Part shown: piece after piece, positions 46,051 through 56,790 of the stretch | Layout: every line of letters starts with the position of its first letter | Numbering within the stretch: position 1 is the stretch's first letter | From: Mangifera indica | Lineage: Eukaryota; Streptophyta; Magnoliopsida; Sapindales; Anacardiaceae | Assembly (NCBI RefSeq): GCF_011075055.1 | Contig: NW_025401117.1 | Coordinates: 186,001 to 250,000 of the forward strand | Reading direction: 5' to 3' | Length of the DNA stretch: 64,000 nucleotides | Translations under genes and position numbers: made by a program | Notes under the pieces: model-generated | What the model was told of the DNA's origin: nothing | What the model saw: only the letters and a program-made list of their open reading frames with translations | Databases searched by the model: none

Positions 46051-46746
46051 AATCTAGATCAAATCCAACTTAGATTCATCTTATAAAATCATATGCCTCT
46101 AAAGAAAAAAGAATTTTTTAGGAGACGTGGAACCTTGGACATAGGAGAGAGCATCAAAAGAGGAATTCTTGTCACAGAAAGACTAACGTTTCATTGGAAG
46201 GAAGGTAAGATAGCATAGTTCCCCTTTGCATTCTTGCTTGGATTAGTTTTAATGTGTTCAAGATTGATTGTATAAGTGATTTGTTGCTTAGGATCATGTA
46301 TATTGAAGTAGAATGATGAAGTTGATGAAATTTAGTTTTGAGGGACTATGATATGATCTGATGTATTATGTATTGTTAATTAGGCGGTGTTAATCTGCTT
46401 ATTATCAAACTAATTAGTTACCTATTAGATTAAAGATTAAATGGTGGTTGTGTAATATGTTGATGAGGTGATGTTGTTTTTGATGCCCCATGAATGGTTG
46501 ATTATTGAGAGTTCGATAAATTGTGACTGTAATGGAACATGTGGATGTAATTATATAATACCTATAAATTTCTCCAGGGTATTTTGGTGTTTTGACCTTT
46601 GTTGGTGATTAATTATTATGTGTGAAATTAGGCTTGCATGACTATATGGGAAGGCTGTAATACCCTCAGGTATATTCCAGGGGTAATTATGTCTTTTGAC
46701 CCTGTTTTGAGATTTTTCTCATTTTAAATATATATATGTAGGGGTG

Positions 46747-46791
<45 letters not shown>

Positions 46792-47364
46792 TAAATAAAT
46801 ATATATATATATATATAAATGCAAAAAAAAGGGCAAAAAGGGAAAAGAGAAAAAGAGAAAGAGATAAAGCTTATTAGATAAAGAGAAAGAGAAGACTTTT
46901 CCATCATTTTGCATCTTCTCCCGTAAAAAAAACTCCAGCAGCCTCCTTTCATGTTCTTTTCTTTGCTTTCTTGAAGCCAAAGGAAGAAGTTGAAGGAATA
47001 TTAGAAGATAAAATAAGAAGAAAAGAAAAGGAAGCACTTGGAAGCTTTGGTAACCAAAGATCTCCTTCCTTCTCCTTTCATCTATGTTTATATGCATGTT
47101 ATGTGAATATGTTAGAGTGTTTTGGTATTGATTTAAAGTTGTCTTGATGATAAAGGAAGCAAAACAAAGAGGAGAAAACCAACTTGCAAAGGTTTGACTT
47201 GAAATAAGGTAAGGGGTTTCCTCCTTGATATGTGATATGTTTTAGGGTTTTGGTTCCTTAGATCTATATTATATATGTTGATTTTGATGTTGAGGAATGT
47301 TGTTTTGCCATTTGGGATGTCTATGTATGTGATTTTGCTCATGGCAGAAAGTTACAGAATATTT

Positions 47365-47960
47365 ACAGTTTTTGCCACTGAGTTCGTCCCATGTTTTGGC
47401 TGCCTTATTGAATGAATTATGAGTGCTATTATATCTTGTTGGAAAGATCTTTGAATCCTCTTTCCAATGATATATAGCTTATATGAATTAGAGATCATTT
47501 TGACTGTTAAAGATTGTATAAACCGAAAGGACTGTTTTACTAAAGAAAAACAGGGGAGGCAGTTTTTGCCACTGAATTTATCTGCTGTTTTGACTGCCTG
47601 ATTGAATGAATTATGAGTGCTATTATAGGTCGTTGGAAAGATCTTTGAATCCTCTTTTCAACGATATATAGTTTGTATGAATTAGAAACCATTTGGGCTG
47701 TTAAATTGTATAAAAAGTATGCTGCCCTGCTAAATGTCTGTTCTGTGAACAGTATTTCGTAATTTTATCACTGAGTTTAGCTCACGTTTTGACTGCCATA
47801 TCTATCGAATTATGAGTGCTATTATAGGTCGTTGGAAAGATCTTTGAATCCTCTTTTCAACGATATATAGCTTGTATGAATTAGAAACCGTTTGGGATGT
47901 TAAATTGTATGAAAAAGAAGGTTGCCCTGCTAAATGTCTGTTCTGTGAACAGTGTTTTGC
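47365..47960 (+). repeat. Triplicated 195-bp unit with an internal stem-loop, in the LTR
   Basis: The block GAGTGCTATTAT starts at 47421, 47615 and 47814 (spacing 194 and 199). Each copy holds an inverted pair around AAAGATCTTTGAATCCTCTTT. Copies two and three pair CGTTGGAAAG with CTTTTCAACG, and copy one pairs GTTGGAAAG with CTTTCCAAT. The same array recurs at 54432-55027 in the 3' LTR. Confidence 0.85.
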
Positions 47961-47969
47961 AATTCTGGG

Positions 47970-48095
47970 CAGGAAAGAAAGAAGGAAAGAAAGAAAGAAA
48001 GAAAGAAAGAAAAGGAAGAAGAAAGGAAAGAAAGGAAAGGAAAGGAAAGAAAAGAAGGAAAGAAAAAGAAAGAAAAATAAGAAAAAGAATTTGGG
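47970..48095 (+). repeat. Purine-only GAAAG-rich tract
   Basis: About 120 bp is almost purely A and G, built from GAAA, GGAAA and GAAGAAA units. The lysine/arginine-rich ORFs across it are an artefact of composition. A copy lies at 55037-55162. Confidence 0.9.
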
Positions 48096-48227
48096 ACTCA
48101 AGATTTAGGGGTCGTCCCAAGAGTAATGTCTGGTGAGTTATGAACAAAATTAAATGGAAGCAAATTTAGTAAAATATAAGATCCGTATGTATGCTATAAA
48201 CTATGAGGGGGCACTTTACACTACACC

Positions 48228-48323
48228 GCCCGCAGTAGGGCACGTCCGCAGTAGGACACGTCCGTAGTAGGACATAGACCCCTAGTAGGGTCCGCTCACA
48301 GTAGAGCATGCTCGCAGTAGAGC
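48228..48323 (+). repeat. Six tandem mini-hairpins in the 5' LTR
   Basis: The units start at 48228, 48244, 48260, 48277, 48294 and 48310, spaced 16-17 nt. Stems are GCCC/GGGC, GTCC/GGAC, GTCC/GGAC, GACCC/GGGTC, GCTC/GAGC and GCTC/GAGC. The six-base loops are GCAGTA, GCAGTA, GTAGTA, CTAGTA, ACAGTA and GCAGTA. Every stem is fully Watson-Crick paired although sequences differ, which suggests selection for the RNA or DNA fold. The function is unknown. Confidence 0.85.
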
Positions 48324-48974
48324 TCAATTCAGATTCAGAAATAGTGTAGTGAAAGAAAAAGAGCTTGAGCTTAGAAAAGTGCCAAATCCCTATAGTTAGC
48401 TTCCAGAAAGTATTAAATAGACACCAGATGGGACGAAGTATGACCCAAATAGTAAAGAGTGAACTAAATTACCCCCTCAATCTCTTATAGAGGTTAGGAT
48501 GTGGGGTTGAGTCCCAAAAGTGAGTTAGAACAGGAAAAAAAAAGATAGTTTACTTAATTTTTCCACTTACTGAGTGTTCTTATCACTCACTCCCTTTTCT
48601 TTCCTGATTGCAGGTACAGGTGATCGAGATAGCTGCGAGGCAGGGTCAGGTCAGCATAGGTAGATCCGGCTGGAGCAGGTTATCTCTGGTTTATATTACA
48701 TGCATACAGTGGCATGTTTTTATCGATTTTTGACGTTTTGAGATTATGATACAGTTGCATATGATTACTCCTTGTTTTCAGATGCTTTCATATGAGTATA
48801 TACATCTTTTGTTCGCTTCCAGATTTTCAGTTTTCTTGGAATACTTTCTAAACACTTTTAATGATGCATTTATTTTAAAGTATTTTTAAATAAGAAAAAA
48901 AATAGATGCTACGAATATTAATTCGTAACATTTCTCCTTCGATGGGTAGTACTTCTAGGGAGGGATGTTACAGT

Positions 48975-48986
48975 TGGTATCAGAGC
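48975..48986 (+). other. Primer-binding site (tRNA-iMet)
   Basis: TGGTATCAGAGC lies two bases after the 5' LTR. It is complementary to the 3' end of plant initiator tRNA-Met, the usual primer of plant LTR retrotransposons. Confidence 0.95.
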
Positions 48987-49159
48987 ATGATTTTGGAACC
49001 CAAAAGATGTTTTCTAAAACAAAATGGAGTAATCAAAGTAACACAGAGATAAAATACCCTTCAGCCACGCTGACCACCCTCGCAGCCGATCACTGTAAGT
49101 TAAGTTTTCATTTATACCTGCTGAGTTTTATGAAACTAATGTGTTCATTTTCAGGACCT

Positions 49160-52100
49160 ATGAGTCAAACACCAGCAGATCCCTCTCAGAGGGGCCAAAA
49201 TGAAGGAGCAGCCCCTCAGGTACCCCAGGGGGCACTCAGTGCACATGATGTGCGAGAGATTTTCAGAGAAATGATGAGAGAGCACAAAGGTGCTCCTACA
49301 CAGGGAAGTGAGACGGCTCATACGCCGCCAATCCAGGGGCATGATATGAGGGAGGTTACTTCAGCATCTACAGCAGCCCCAGTAAGGACTCAATTACATC
49401 CTATTTTCAACCTCCCTAGTATGCACCAACCTCAAAAATTTGATGGTGCAAGAGACCCATTAGCAGCTGAAGAGTGGTTGGAATCAGTAGAGAGTGCCAT
49501 GGCCTTATTTGACATGACTGACCAAGAAAGAGTGAGATATGCCACTTATCTTTTCAAGTCAGGGGCAAGAATATGGTGGAACTTAGTCAGGGAGACGGTC
49601 AATGTCTCAGAAATGACATGGACAGAGTTTAGGCGCCGATTCGAGGCAGAGTACAGGGGCGCCGATGTTACTTGTATCAGGGCCCAAGAGTTTATCAGTC
49701 TAGTGCAAGGGACAGACTCTGTAAAAGAATATTCCACAAAGTTTAATCAATTGTCCCAGTATGCCCCTGAGATAGCTAGCACAGAAATGGGGCGTATGCA
49801 GAAGTTTGTGTACGGGCTGGATCCAGAGATAGCTCGAGACGTTATGACTGGGGCACAGCCACCCAGAACTTATGCAGAGGCCCTTGATAGAGCTTTGAGG
49901 GCAGAGGTTTTTGTTAGGAGGAGGTTTGGTCAGACTACAGGGCAAAAAGTTACACCTCCTTCTACCATGCCAGCTCCCCCGGTGAGTAGTGGTTCAGCTT
50001 CAGTACAGAGAGGCCCTCCTCCAGAGCGAGACAGGAAAGGTAAACGACCTCTCCAGTTCAGAGGCATGAAAAAGAACTGGAAGAGTGGAAAGAAACAAAG
50101 AGGACCTGAGATACCAGCTTGCCAGAAATGTGGGAAGCACCATAGAGGAGAGTGTTTGACAGGTCAGACAGTTTGTTTCAGATGTCGTCAGCCTGGACAT
50201 ATTGCTCGTTTCTGCACAGCTGCCCCAGTAAGAGTAGAGCAGCAGCAGCCTATAGGAGGAGCCACAGCCAGAGTTTATACGATCACTCAGGGCCCAGCAG
50301 AGGCTAACCCATCAGCAGTCACGGGTCAGATTCTCTATCTTGATACTCCTATTTATGTTTTAATTGATTGTGGGGCTACTCATTGTTTTATAGCCAAGAG
50401 TTTACTTGAGAGGTTAAAGTTGCAACCTGTTAGAATAGCCCAGAGGATTATGATTGAGTTACCGGATGGGGGGTCAGTCATTAGTGAGATGATGCTACTA
50501 GGACAAAGTATTATGATTCAGGGTCGACAGTTACTAGTGGACCTGATTGTGTTCGAAATGCCAGATTTTGACATGATTTTAGGGATGGACTTTTTGGGGA
50601 GATACGGAGCTGAAATTGATTGTAAAAAGAAGAAAGTGAGATTTAACCTAGACTCTGGAGATCAATTCGAGTTCGGTGAAGGTCATATCCGGAGTCTGAT
50701 GATCAGTATGTTAAAAGCTAGTAAAATGTTGAGAAAGGGGTGTACAGGATATTTGGCTCATATAGTGAGCAAAGTTGAGTCAGGCTCAACTATTGAGGAA
50801 ACACCAGTGGTACGTGAGTTTTCAGATGTGTTTCCAAGTGAGCTACCGGGATTAGCTCCCGAGAGAGAGATTGAGTTTAGCATAGAGTTGGCACCTGGCA
50901 CAGCACCTATTTCAAGAGCACCCTATCGAATGGCCCCTGCCGAGTTACAAGAATTGAAAAAGCAGCTTCAAGAGTTATTAGAACATGGTTTTATTAGACC
51001 GAGCCATTCTCCTTGGGGAGCTCCCATCCTATTTGTGAAAAAGAAAGACGGGTCTATGAGAATGTGCATTGATTACAGAGAGCTAAATAAGGCCACAGTT
51101 AAGAACAAGTACCCGTTGCCCAGGATTGATGATTTATTTGATCAGTTGAAGGGATCCGTGGTCTTCTCCAAGATAGATTTGAGATCTGGTTATCACCAGA
51201 TGAGAGTGACAGAGAAGGATATACCTAAGACAGCTTTCCGAACGAGGTATGGCCACTTTGAGTTTGTAGTGATGCCATTCGGATTGACAAATGCCCCTGC
51301 AGTATTTATGGATTTGATGAATAGGGTATTTCATGACTGCCTGGATAAATTTATTGTGGTATTCATTGATGATATCTTAGTATATTCTTGCAGTCGAGAG
51401 GAGCATGAACAACACTTGAGGTTTACCCTCCAGAGATTGAGAGAAAAACAACTGTATGCCAAATTCTCGAAATGTGAATTTTGGCTAGATAGAGTTACCT
51501 TTTTGGGGCATGTGATTTCAGCAGAGGGTATATCAGTGGATCCCAGTAAGATTGAGGCAATAGTTGAATGGCAGAGACCAAAGACAGTCAAAGAGGTTCG
51601 TAGTTTCCTGGGTTTAGCAGGGTATTATCGAAGGTTTGTGGAAGGATTTGCCAGATTAGCTAGACCTCTTACAACCCTCACGAAGAAAGCAATGCCATTT
51701 CAGTGGTCAGATGCCTGTGAGACAAGCTTCCAAGAATTGAAAAGAAGATTGACTACTGCTCCTGTGTTAGCACTTCCAGAGGAGGGAGTTGAGTATGATT
51801 TATACACGGATGCCTCACACGGTGGTTTAGGAGCAGTGTTGATGCAGCGAGGCAAGGTGATAGCATATGCCTCAAGACAATTGAAAGAATTTGAAACTCG
51901 ATACCCCACTCATGATTTGGAGTTAGCAGCGGTGGTTTTTGCTTTGAAAATTTGGAGACACTATTTGTATGGGGTAAAATGTAATATTTATACTGATCAT
52001 AAGAGCCTCAAATATTTCTTCACTCAGAAGGAATTAAATATGAGGCAGAGGCGATGGCTCGAGCTAGTAAAAGACTATGACTGTGATATTAAGTACCATC

Positions 52101-53686
52101 CAGGCAAGGCTAATGTAGTTGCAGATGCCCTCAGTAGAAATGTAATGATATCACAATTGACGGTCCAGAGAGAAATTCAAAGAGAGATGGACCGAGAACA
52201 AATTGAGCTTGTGATTGGGGCCCTCACCAGGTTAGAGATTCAATCCACTCTCCTAGATGAGATTCGAGAGGCTCAGACACAAGATGAATGGTGTCAACAG
52301 AAACTTCAAAAGGTTCAAGAGGGTCTTGAGATAGATTTTCAAGTATCGAATAAAATTCTCAAATTCAGAGATCGAGTATATGTTCCCCAGATAACTGATT
52401 TGAGACAGAAAATTCTTACAGAGGCTCATAGTTCTCTTTACACTGCCCACCCTGGGGGTGTAAAGATGTATCAAGACTTAAAAAGACATTTTTGGTGGTC
52501 AGGCATGAAAAAGGATATAGGTGAGTTTGTTACTAGATGTCTCACCTGTCAGCAAATTAAGGCCGAACACCAGAGACCTGCAGGGTTACTTCAGCCTCTA
52601 CCTATTCCAGAATGGAAATGGGAGCATATCTCCATGGACTTCATTAGTGGACTCCCTAGAGCTCAGAATGGATGTAATGCTATTTGGGTGATTGTTGATA
52701 GATTAACCAAGTCAGCTCATTTCCTGTCCATCAAAGATACTACTACCACAGATCAGTTGGGGAGATTATATGTTAGGGAGATTATTAGATTACATGGTGT
52801 ACCCAGGACCATAGTATCTGATCGTGATACGAGATTTGTATCAGCTTTCTGGAAGAGTCTTCAAAGATCCTTGGGTACTAATTTGGCATTTAGTACAGCC
52901 TATCATCCTCAGACAGATGGTCAGACGGAGAGGGTTAATCAGATTTTGGAAGACATGTTGAGAGCTTGTTGTCTAGATCATAAAGCCACGTGGGTAGAAA
53001 TGTTGCCCTTGGTGGAGTTTGCTTACAATAATAGCTACCAGACGACTATTCAGATGGCACCTTATGAGGCATTATATGGTAGGAGGTGTCGTTCTCCCCT
53101 TCACTGGGATGAGATAGGAGAGAGAGATGTGTTATCCCTATCCCTTGGGCCCGAATTGACCCAGAAAATGATTGATGATGTCCAACTGATCAGGGAGAGA
53201 ATAAAACAGGCTCAGGATCGACAGAAAAGCTATGCAGATCATCGACGCCGAGACTTGGAATTCAATGTAGGTGAATTTGTATTTGTAAAGGTTGCTCCAT
53301 TCAAGCATTTGATGAGATTCGGAAAGAAGGGAAAGCTAGCTCCCAGATTTATTGGTCCATATGAGATACTTGAGAGAGTTGGTAAAGTGGCTTACAGATT
53401 AGCCTTACCAGCGAGTATGGACCGGATTCATGATGTATTTCATGTCTCATCGTTAAGAAAATGTCTTGGTGATCATTCCCAGGTTGTGAATACAGAAGAT
53501 ATTAAGTTATCAGAAGACCTTAGTTATGAAGAAAAACCGATTCAGATACTTGACAGAAGAATTAAACAACTAAGGAACCGACAGATTCCTCTAGTAAAAG
53601 TCTTGTGGAGAAGCCAGAAGTTAGAGGAGGCTACCTGGGAAATGGAGCAAACCATGAAGGAGAAGCATCCAGAGTTGTTTTTGTGA
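49160..53686 (+). CDS. Gag-Pol polyprotein of the young gypsy element (about 1508 aa)
   Basis: One open frame encodes all proteins for retrotransposition. The frame is open from 48965, but I choose the ATG at 49160 ([12 protein letters not shown]): it follows an acceptor-like TTTCAG and starts the Gag-like sequence. Numbering codons from 48965: Gag about 130-330; zinc knuckles at about 385-416, the second a canonical [14 protein letters not shown]; protease [11 protein letters not shown] (D near 466); RT with YRELNK near 703 and [11 protein letters not shown] near 800; RNase [14 protein letters not shown] near 945; integrase HHCC zinc region near 1155-1195 with CLTCQQ. The catalytic core has [15 protein letters not shown] and TERVNQ. 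The C-terminal segment with [18 protein letters not shown] then VKVLWR and ATWEME is chromodomain-like. Catalytic motifs look intact and no stop is present. Activity is inferred, not shown. Confidence 0.96.
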   Translation: MSQTPADPSQRGQNEGAAPQVPQGALSAHDVREIFREMMREHKGAPTQGSETAHTPPIQGHDMREVTSASTAAPVRTQLHPIFNLPSMHQPQKFDGARDPLAAEEWLESVESAMALFDMTDQERVRYATYLFKSGARIWWNLVRETVNVSEMTWTEFRRRFEAEYRGADVTCIRAQEFISLVQGTDSVKEYSTKFNQLSQYAPEIASTEMGRMQKFVYGLDPEIARDVMTGAQPPRTYAEALDRALRAEVFVRRRFGQTTGQKVTPPSTMPAPPVSSGSASVQRGPPPERDRKGKRPLQFRGMKKNWKSGKKQRGPEIPACQKCGKHHRGECLTGQTVCFRCRQPGHIARFCTAAPVRVEQQQPIGGATARVYTITQGPAEANPSAVTGQILYLDTPIYVLIDCGATHCFIAKSLLERLKLQPVRIAQRIMIELPDGGSVISEMMLLGQSIMIQGRQLLVDLIVFEMPDFDMILGMDFLGRYGAEIDCKKKKVRFNLDSGDQFEFGEGHIRSLMISMLKASKMLRKGCTGYLAHIVSKVESGSTIEETPVVREFSDVFPSELPGLAPEREIEFSIELAPGTAPISRAPYRMAPAELQELKKQLQELLEHGFIRPSHSPWGAPILFVKKKDGSMRMCIDYRELNKATVKNKYPLPRIDDLFDQLKGSVVFSKIDLRSGYHQMRVTEKDIPKTAFRTRYGHFEFVVMPFGLTNAPAVFMDLMNRVFHDCLDKFIVVFIDDILVYSCSREEHEQHLRFTLQRLREKQLYAKFSKCEFWLDRVTFLGHVISAEGISVDPSKIEAIVEWQRPKTVKEVRSFLGLAGYYRRFVEGFARLARPLTTLTKKAMPFQWSDACETSFQELKRRLTTAPVLALPEEGVEYDLYTDASHGGLGAVLMQRGKVIAYASRQLKEFETRYPTHDLELAAVVFALKIWRHYLYGVKCNIYTDHKSLKYFFTQKELNMRQRRWLELVKDYDCDIKYHPGKANVVADALSRNVMISQLTVQREIQREMDREQIELVIGALTRLEIQSTLLDEIREAQTQDEWCQQKLQKVQEGLEIDFQVSNKILKFRDRVYVPQITDLRQKILTEAHSSLYTAHPGGVKMYQDLKRHFWWSGMKKDIGEFVTRCLTCQQIKAEHQRPAGLLQPLPIPEWKWEHISMDFISGLPRAQNGCNAIWVIVDRLTKSAHFLSIKDTTTTDQLGRLYVREIIRLHGVPRTIVSDRDTRFVSAFWKSLQRSLGTNLAFSTAYHPQTDGQTERVNQILEDMLRACCLDHKATWVEMLPLVEFAYNNSYQTTIQMAPYEALYGRRCRSPLHWDEIGERDVLSLSLGPELTQKMIDDVQLIRERIKQAQDRQKSYADHRRRDLEFNVGEFVFVKVAPFKHLMRFGKKGKLAPRFIGPYEILERVGKVAYRLALPASMDRIHDVFHVSSLRKCLGDHSQVVNTEDIKLSEDLSYEEKPIQILDRRIKQLRNRQIPLVKVLWRSQKLEEATWEMEQTMKEKHPELFL

Positions 53687-53708
53687 ATTCCGAGGACGAA
53701 ATTCTTGT

Positions 53709-53722
53709 AAGGGGGGAAGAGT
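53709..53722 (+). other. Polypurine tract
   Basis: AAGGGGGGAAGAGT lies directly before the 3' LTR (53723). This is the expected plus-strand priming site. Confidence 0.92.
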
Positions 53723-53813
53723 TGTAATACCCTCAGGTATATTCCAGGGGTAATTATGTCTTTTGACCCTGTTTTGAGATTTTTCTCATTTTAAATATAT
53801 ATATGTAGGGGTG

Positions 53814-53858
<45 letters not shown>

Positions 53859-56039
53859 TAAATAAATATATATATATATATATAAATGCAAAAAAAAGGG
53901 CAAAAAGGGAAAAGAGAAAAAGAGAAAGAGATAAAGCTTATTAGATAAAGAGAAAGAGAAGACTTTTCCATCATTTTGCATCTTCTCCCGTAAAAAAAAC
54001 TCCAGCAGCCTCCTTTCATGTTCTTTTCTTTGCTTTCTTGAAGCCAAAGGAAGAAGTTGAAGGAATATTAGAAGATAAAATAAGAAGAAAAGAAAAGGAA
54101 GCACTTGGAAGCTTTGGTAACCAAAGATCTCCTTCCTTCTCCTTTCATCTATGTTTATATGCATGTTATGTGAATATGTTAGAGTGTTTTGGTATTGATT
54201 TAAAGTTGTCTTGATGATAAAGGAAGCAAAACAAAGAGGAGAAAACCAACTTGCAAAGGTTTGACTTGAAATAAGGTAAGGGGTTTCCTCCTTGATATGT
54301 GATATGTTTTAGGGTTTTGGTTCCTTAGATCTATATTATATATGTTGATTTTGATGTTGAGGAATGTTGTTTTGCCATTTGGGATGTCTATGTATGTGAT
54401 TTTGCTCATGGCAGAAAGTTACAGAATATTTACAGTTTTTGCCACTGAGTTCGTCCCATGTTTTGGCTGCCTTATTGAATGAATTATGAGTGCTATTATA
54501 TCTTGTTGGAAAGATCTTTGAATCCTCTTTCCAATGATATATAGCTTATATGAATTAGAGATCATTTTGACTGTTAAAGATTGTATAAACCGAAAGGACT
54601 GTTTTACTAAAGAAAAACAGGGGAGGCAGTTTTTGCCACTGAATTTATCTGCTGTTTTGACTGCCTGATTGAATGAATTATGAGTGCTATTATAGGTCGT
54701 TGGAAAGATCTTTGAATCCTCTTTTCAACGATATATAGTTTGTATGAATTAGAAACCATTTGGGCTGTTAAATTGTATAAAAAGTATGCTGCCCTGCTAA
54801 ATGTCTGTTCTGTGAACAGTATTTCGTAATTTTATCACTGAGTTTAGCTCACGTTTTGACTGCCATATCTATCGAATTATGAGTGCTATTATAGGTCGTT
54901 GGAAAGATCTTTGAATCCTCTTTTCAACGATATATAGCTTGTATGAATTAGAAACCGTTTGGGATGTTAAATTGTATGAAAAAGAAGGTTGCCCTGCTAA
55001 ATGTCTGTTCTGTGAACAGTGTTTTGCAATTCTGGGCAGGAAAGAAAGAAGGAAAGAAAGAAAGAAAGAAAGAAAGAAAAGGAAGAAGAAAGGAAAGAAA
55101 GGAAAGGAAAGGAAAGAAAAGAAGGAAAGAAAAAGAAAGAAAAATAAGAAAAAGAATTTGGGACTCAAGATTTAGGGGTCGTCCCAAGAGTAATGTCTGG
55201 TGAGTTATGAACAAAATTAAATGGAAGCAAATTTAGTAAAATATAAGATCCGTATGTATGCTATAAACTATGAGGGGGCACTTTACACTACACCGCCCGC
55301 AGTAGGGCACGTCCGCAGTAGGACACGTCCGTAGTAGGACATAGACCCCTAGTAGGGTCCGCTCACAGTAGAGCATGCTCGCAGTAGAGCTCAATTCAGA
55401 TTCAGAAATAGTGTAGTGAAAGAAAAAGAGCTTGAGCTTAGAAAAGTGCCAAATCCCTATAGTTAGCTTCCAGAAAGTATTAAATAGACACCAGATGGGA
55501 CGAAGTATGACCCAAATAGTAAAGAGTGAACTAAATTACCCCCTCAATCTCTTATAGAGGTTAGGATGTGGGGTTGAGTCCCAAAAGTGAGTTAGAACAG
55601 GAAAAAAAAAGATAGTTTACTTAATTTTTCCACTTACTGAGTGTTCTTATCACTCACTCCCTTTTCTTTCCTGATTGCAGGTACAGGTGATCGAGATAGC
55701 TGCGAGGCAGGGTCAGGTCAGCATAGGTAGATCCGGCTGGAGCAGGTTATCTCTGGTTTATATTACATGCATACAGTGGCATGTTTTTATCGATTTTTGA
55801 CGTTTTGAGATTATGATACAGTTGCATATGATTACTCCTTGTTTTCAGATGCTTTCATATGAGTATATACATCTTTTGTTCGCTTCCAGATTTTCAGTTT
55901 TCTTGGAATACTTTCTAAACACTTTTAATGATGCATTTATTTTAAAGTATTTTTAAATAAGAAAAAAAATAGATGCTACGAATATTAATTCGTAACATTT
56001 CTCCTTCGATGGGTAGTACTTCTAGGGAGGGATGTTACA
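53723..56039 (+). repeat. 3' LTR of the young gypsy element
   Basis: A copy of 46656-48972 at constant offset 7067 from first to last base. No mismatch was noticed in a visual comparison, and the ORFs in the two LTRs translate identically. It is followed by target duplication AAGGC. Confidence 0.97.
55295..55390 (+). repeat. Six tandem mini-hairpins in the 3' LTR
   Basis: Same units, stems and loops as 48228-48323, at offset 7067. Confidence 0.85.
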
Positions 56040-56746
56040 AAGGCCACATACCTATGTGTTAGGTGGCAAGGGCAAAATAATATTTTCCAATGAAAAGAGT
56101 GAAATTAGCTTAGTGTGGATGACATGCACACCCATGATGCATTCTTGTATGTCATGCTCGTGCATAGTAAGTAAGTTTGAATATTTGAATAAGGATGCGT
56201 TTGTAGGGATTTTAGACAGTGCCATTAATGGGTAACAACATACACGCTAATATATGAATAGTTCATGTCTATGAATCATGCGTTTCAATTAAAAAATAAA
56301 AGGTTTCAAACCCGTTTAGTTGGGAATCCTTTTCCATCTTCTTAGAAAACATATCAAAAAGTAAGGTTTTATGAGTTTTGAGGCTTGGGAACACGAAGGA
56401 TTATTGATTAGAGCCATCTTGCCTTGTGAAGACTTGATTATCGTTAGAAATGAGGAAAATAGGTAAACTTCCCTTCTTTTAATAGAGTAAATTCTATGGT
56501 TGTTTTGTGTGAATATTGAATATGATTTGGTGAATTATATGCCTTATTATTTATGTTAGCCATGAATTTTATATACTTGTTTATATTTATACGAAATGAA
56601 TAAAGTAATGTAACTTATGGATTATTTGGGTATATTTGATAAATCATCAATATGAATAATAGACTCTAAATGTTGTTCAATCTTCATGAATGGTTAATGG
56701 TGGACCAAATTTCATAGAAGACTTATGCCTTATTGATAAGGCCTTA

Positions 56747-56748
<2 letters not shown>

Positions 56749-56787
<39 letters not shown>
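56749..56787 (+). repeat. TA microsatellite in the old solo LTR
   Basis: About 19 TA repeats. The minus-strand ORF at 56748-57128 starts beside it and lies entirely within the solo LTR, so it is not a gene. Confidence 0.9.

Positions 56788-56790
<3 letters not shown>

Larger units (their letters stand above)
46656..48972 (+). repeat. 5' LTR of the young gypsy element
   Basis: It begins TGTAATACCCTCAGG and ends GGGATGTTACA. In order it contains: TA tracts (46752-46818), a donor-like AATAAGGTAAGGG (47202-47214), three tandem copies of a 195-bp unit (47365-47960), a GAAAG-rich tract (47970-48095), six mini-hairpins (48228-48323), and an acceptor-like TTTCCTGATTGCAG (48600-48613). The short ORFs in it, duplicated at +7067 in the other LTR, are not genes. 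Confidence 0.97.
46656..56039 (+). mobile_element. Young, apparently intact Ty3/gypsy chromovirus-type retrotransposon, 9384 bp
   Basis: The structure is complete: LTRs 46656-48972 and 53723-56039 (2317 bp each, constant offset 7067, no difference seen by eye), perfect target duplication AAGGC (46651-46655 and 56040-56044), primer site 48975-48986, one open Gag-Pol frame, and polypurine tract 53709-53722. Domain order PR-RT-RH-INT with a C-terminal chromodomain-like segment marks a chromovirus. LTR length and polyprotein size suggest the Tekay/Del lineage, which is an inference. Confidence 0.97.

Noticed and set aside
46687..48147. Several LTR ORFs, including lysine/arginine-rich and phenylalanine-rich ones, repeated at 53754-55214
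   Set aside because: They come from the TA tracts and the GAAAG purine tract, and occur identically in both LTRs.
48975..48986. tRNA-Met sequence as a tRNA gene
   Set aside because: Only the 12-nt primer-site complement is present, at the expected place after an LTR; no tRNA cloverleaf was found here or elsewhere in the window.
48965..49159. First 65 codons of the 1573-codon frame as the true N-terminus of Gag
   Set aside because: They start in the last bases of the LTR, overlap the primer site and cross a probable 60-nt intron. The Gag-like sequence begins at the ATG at 49160.
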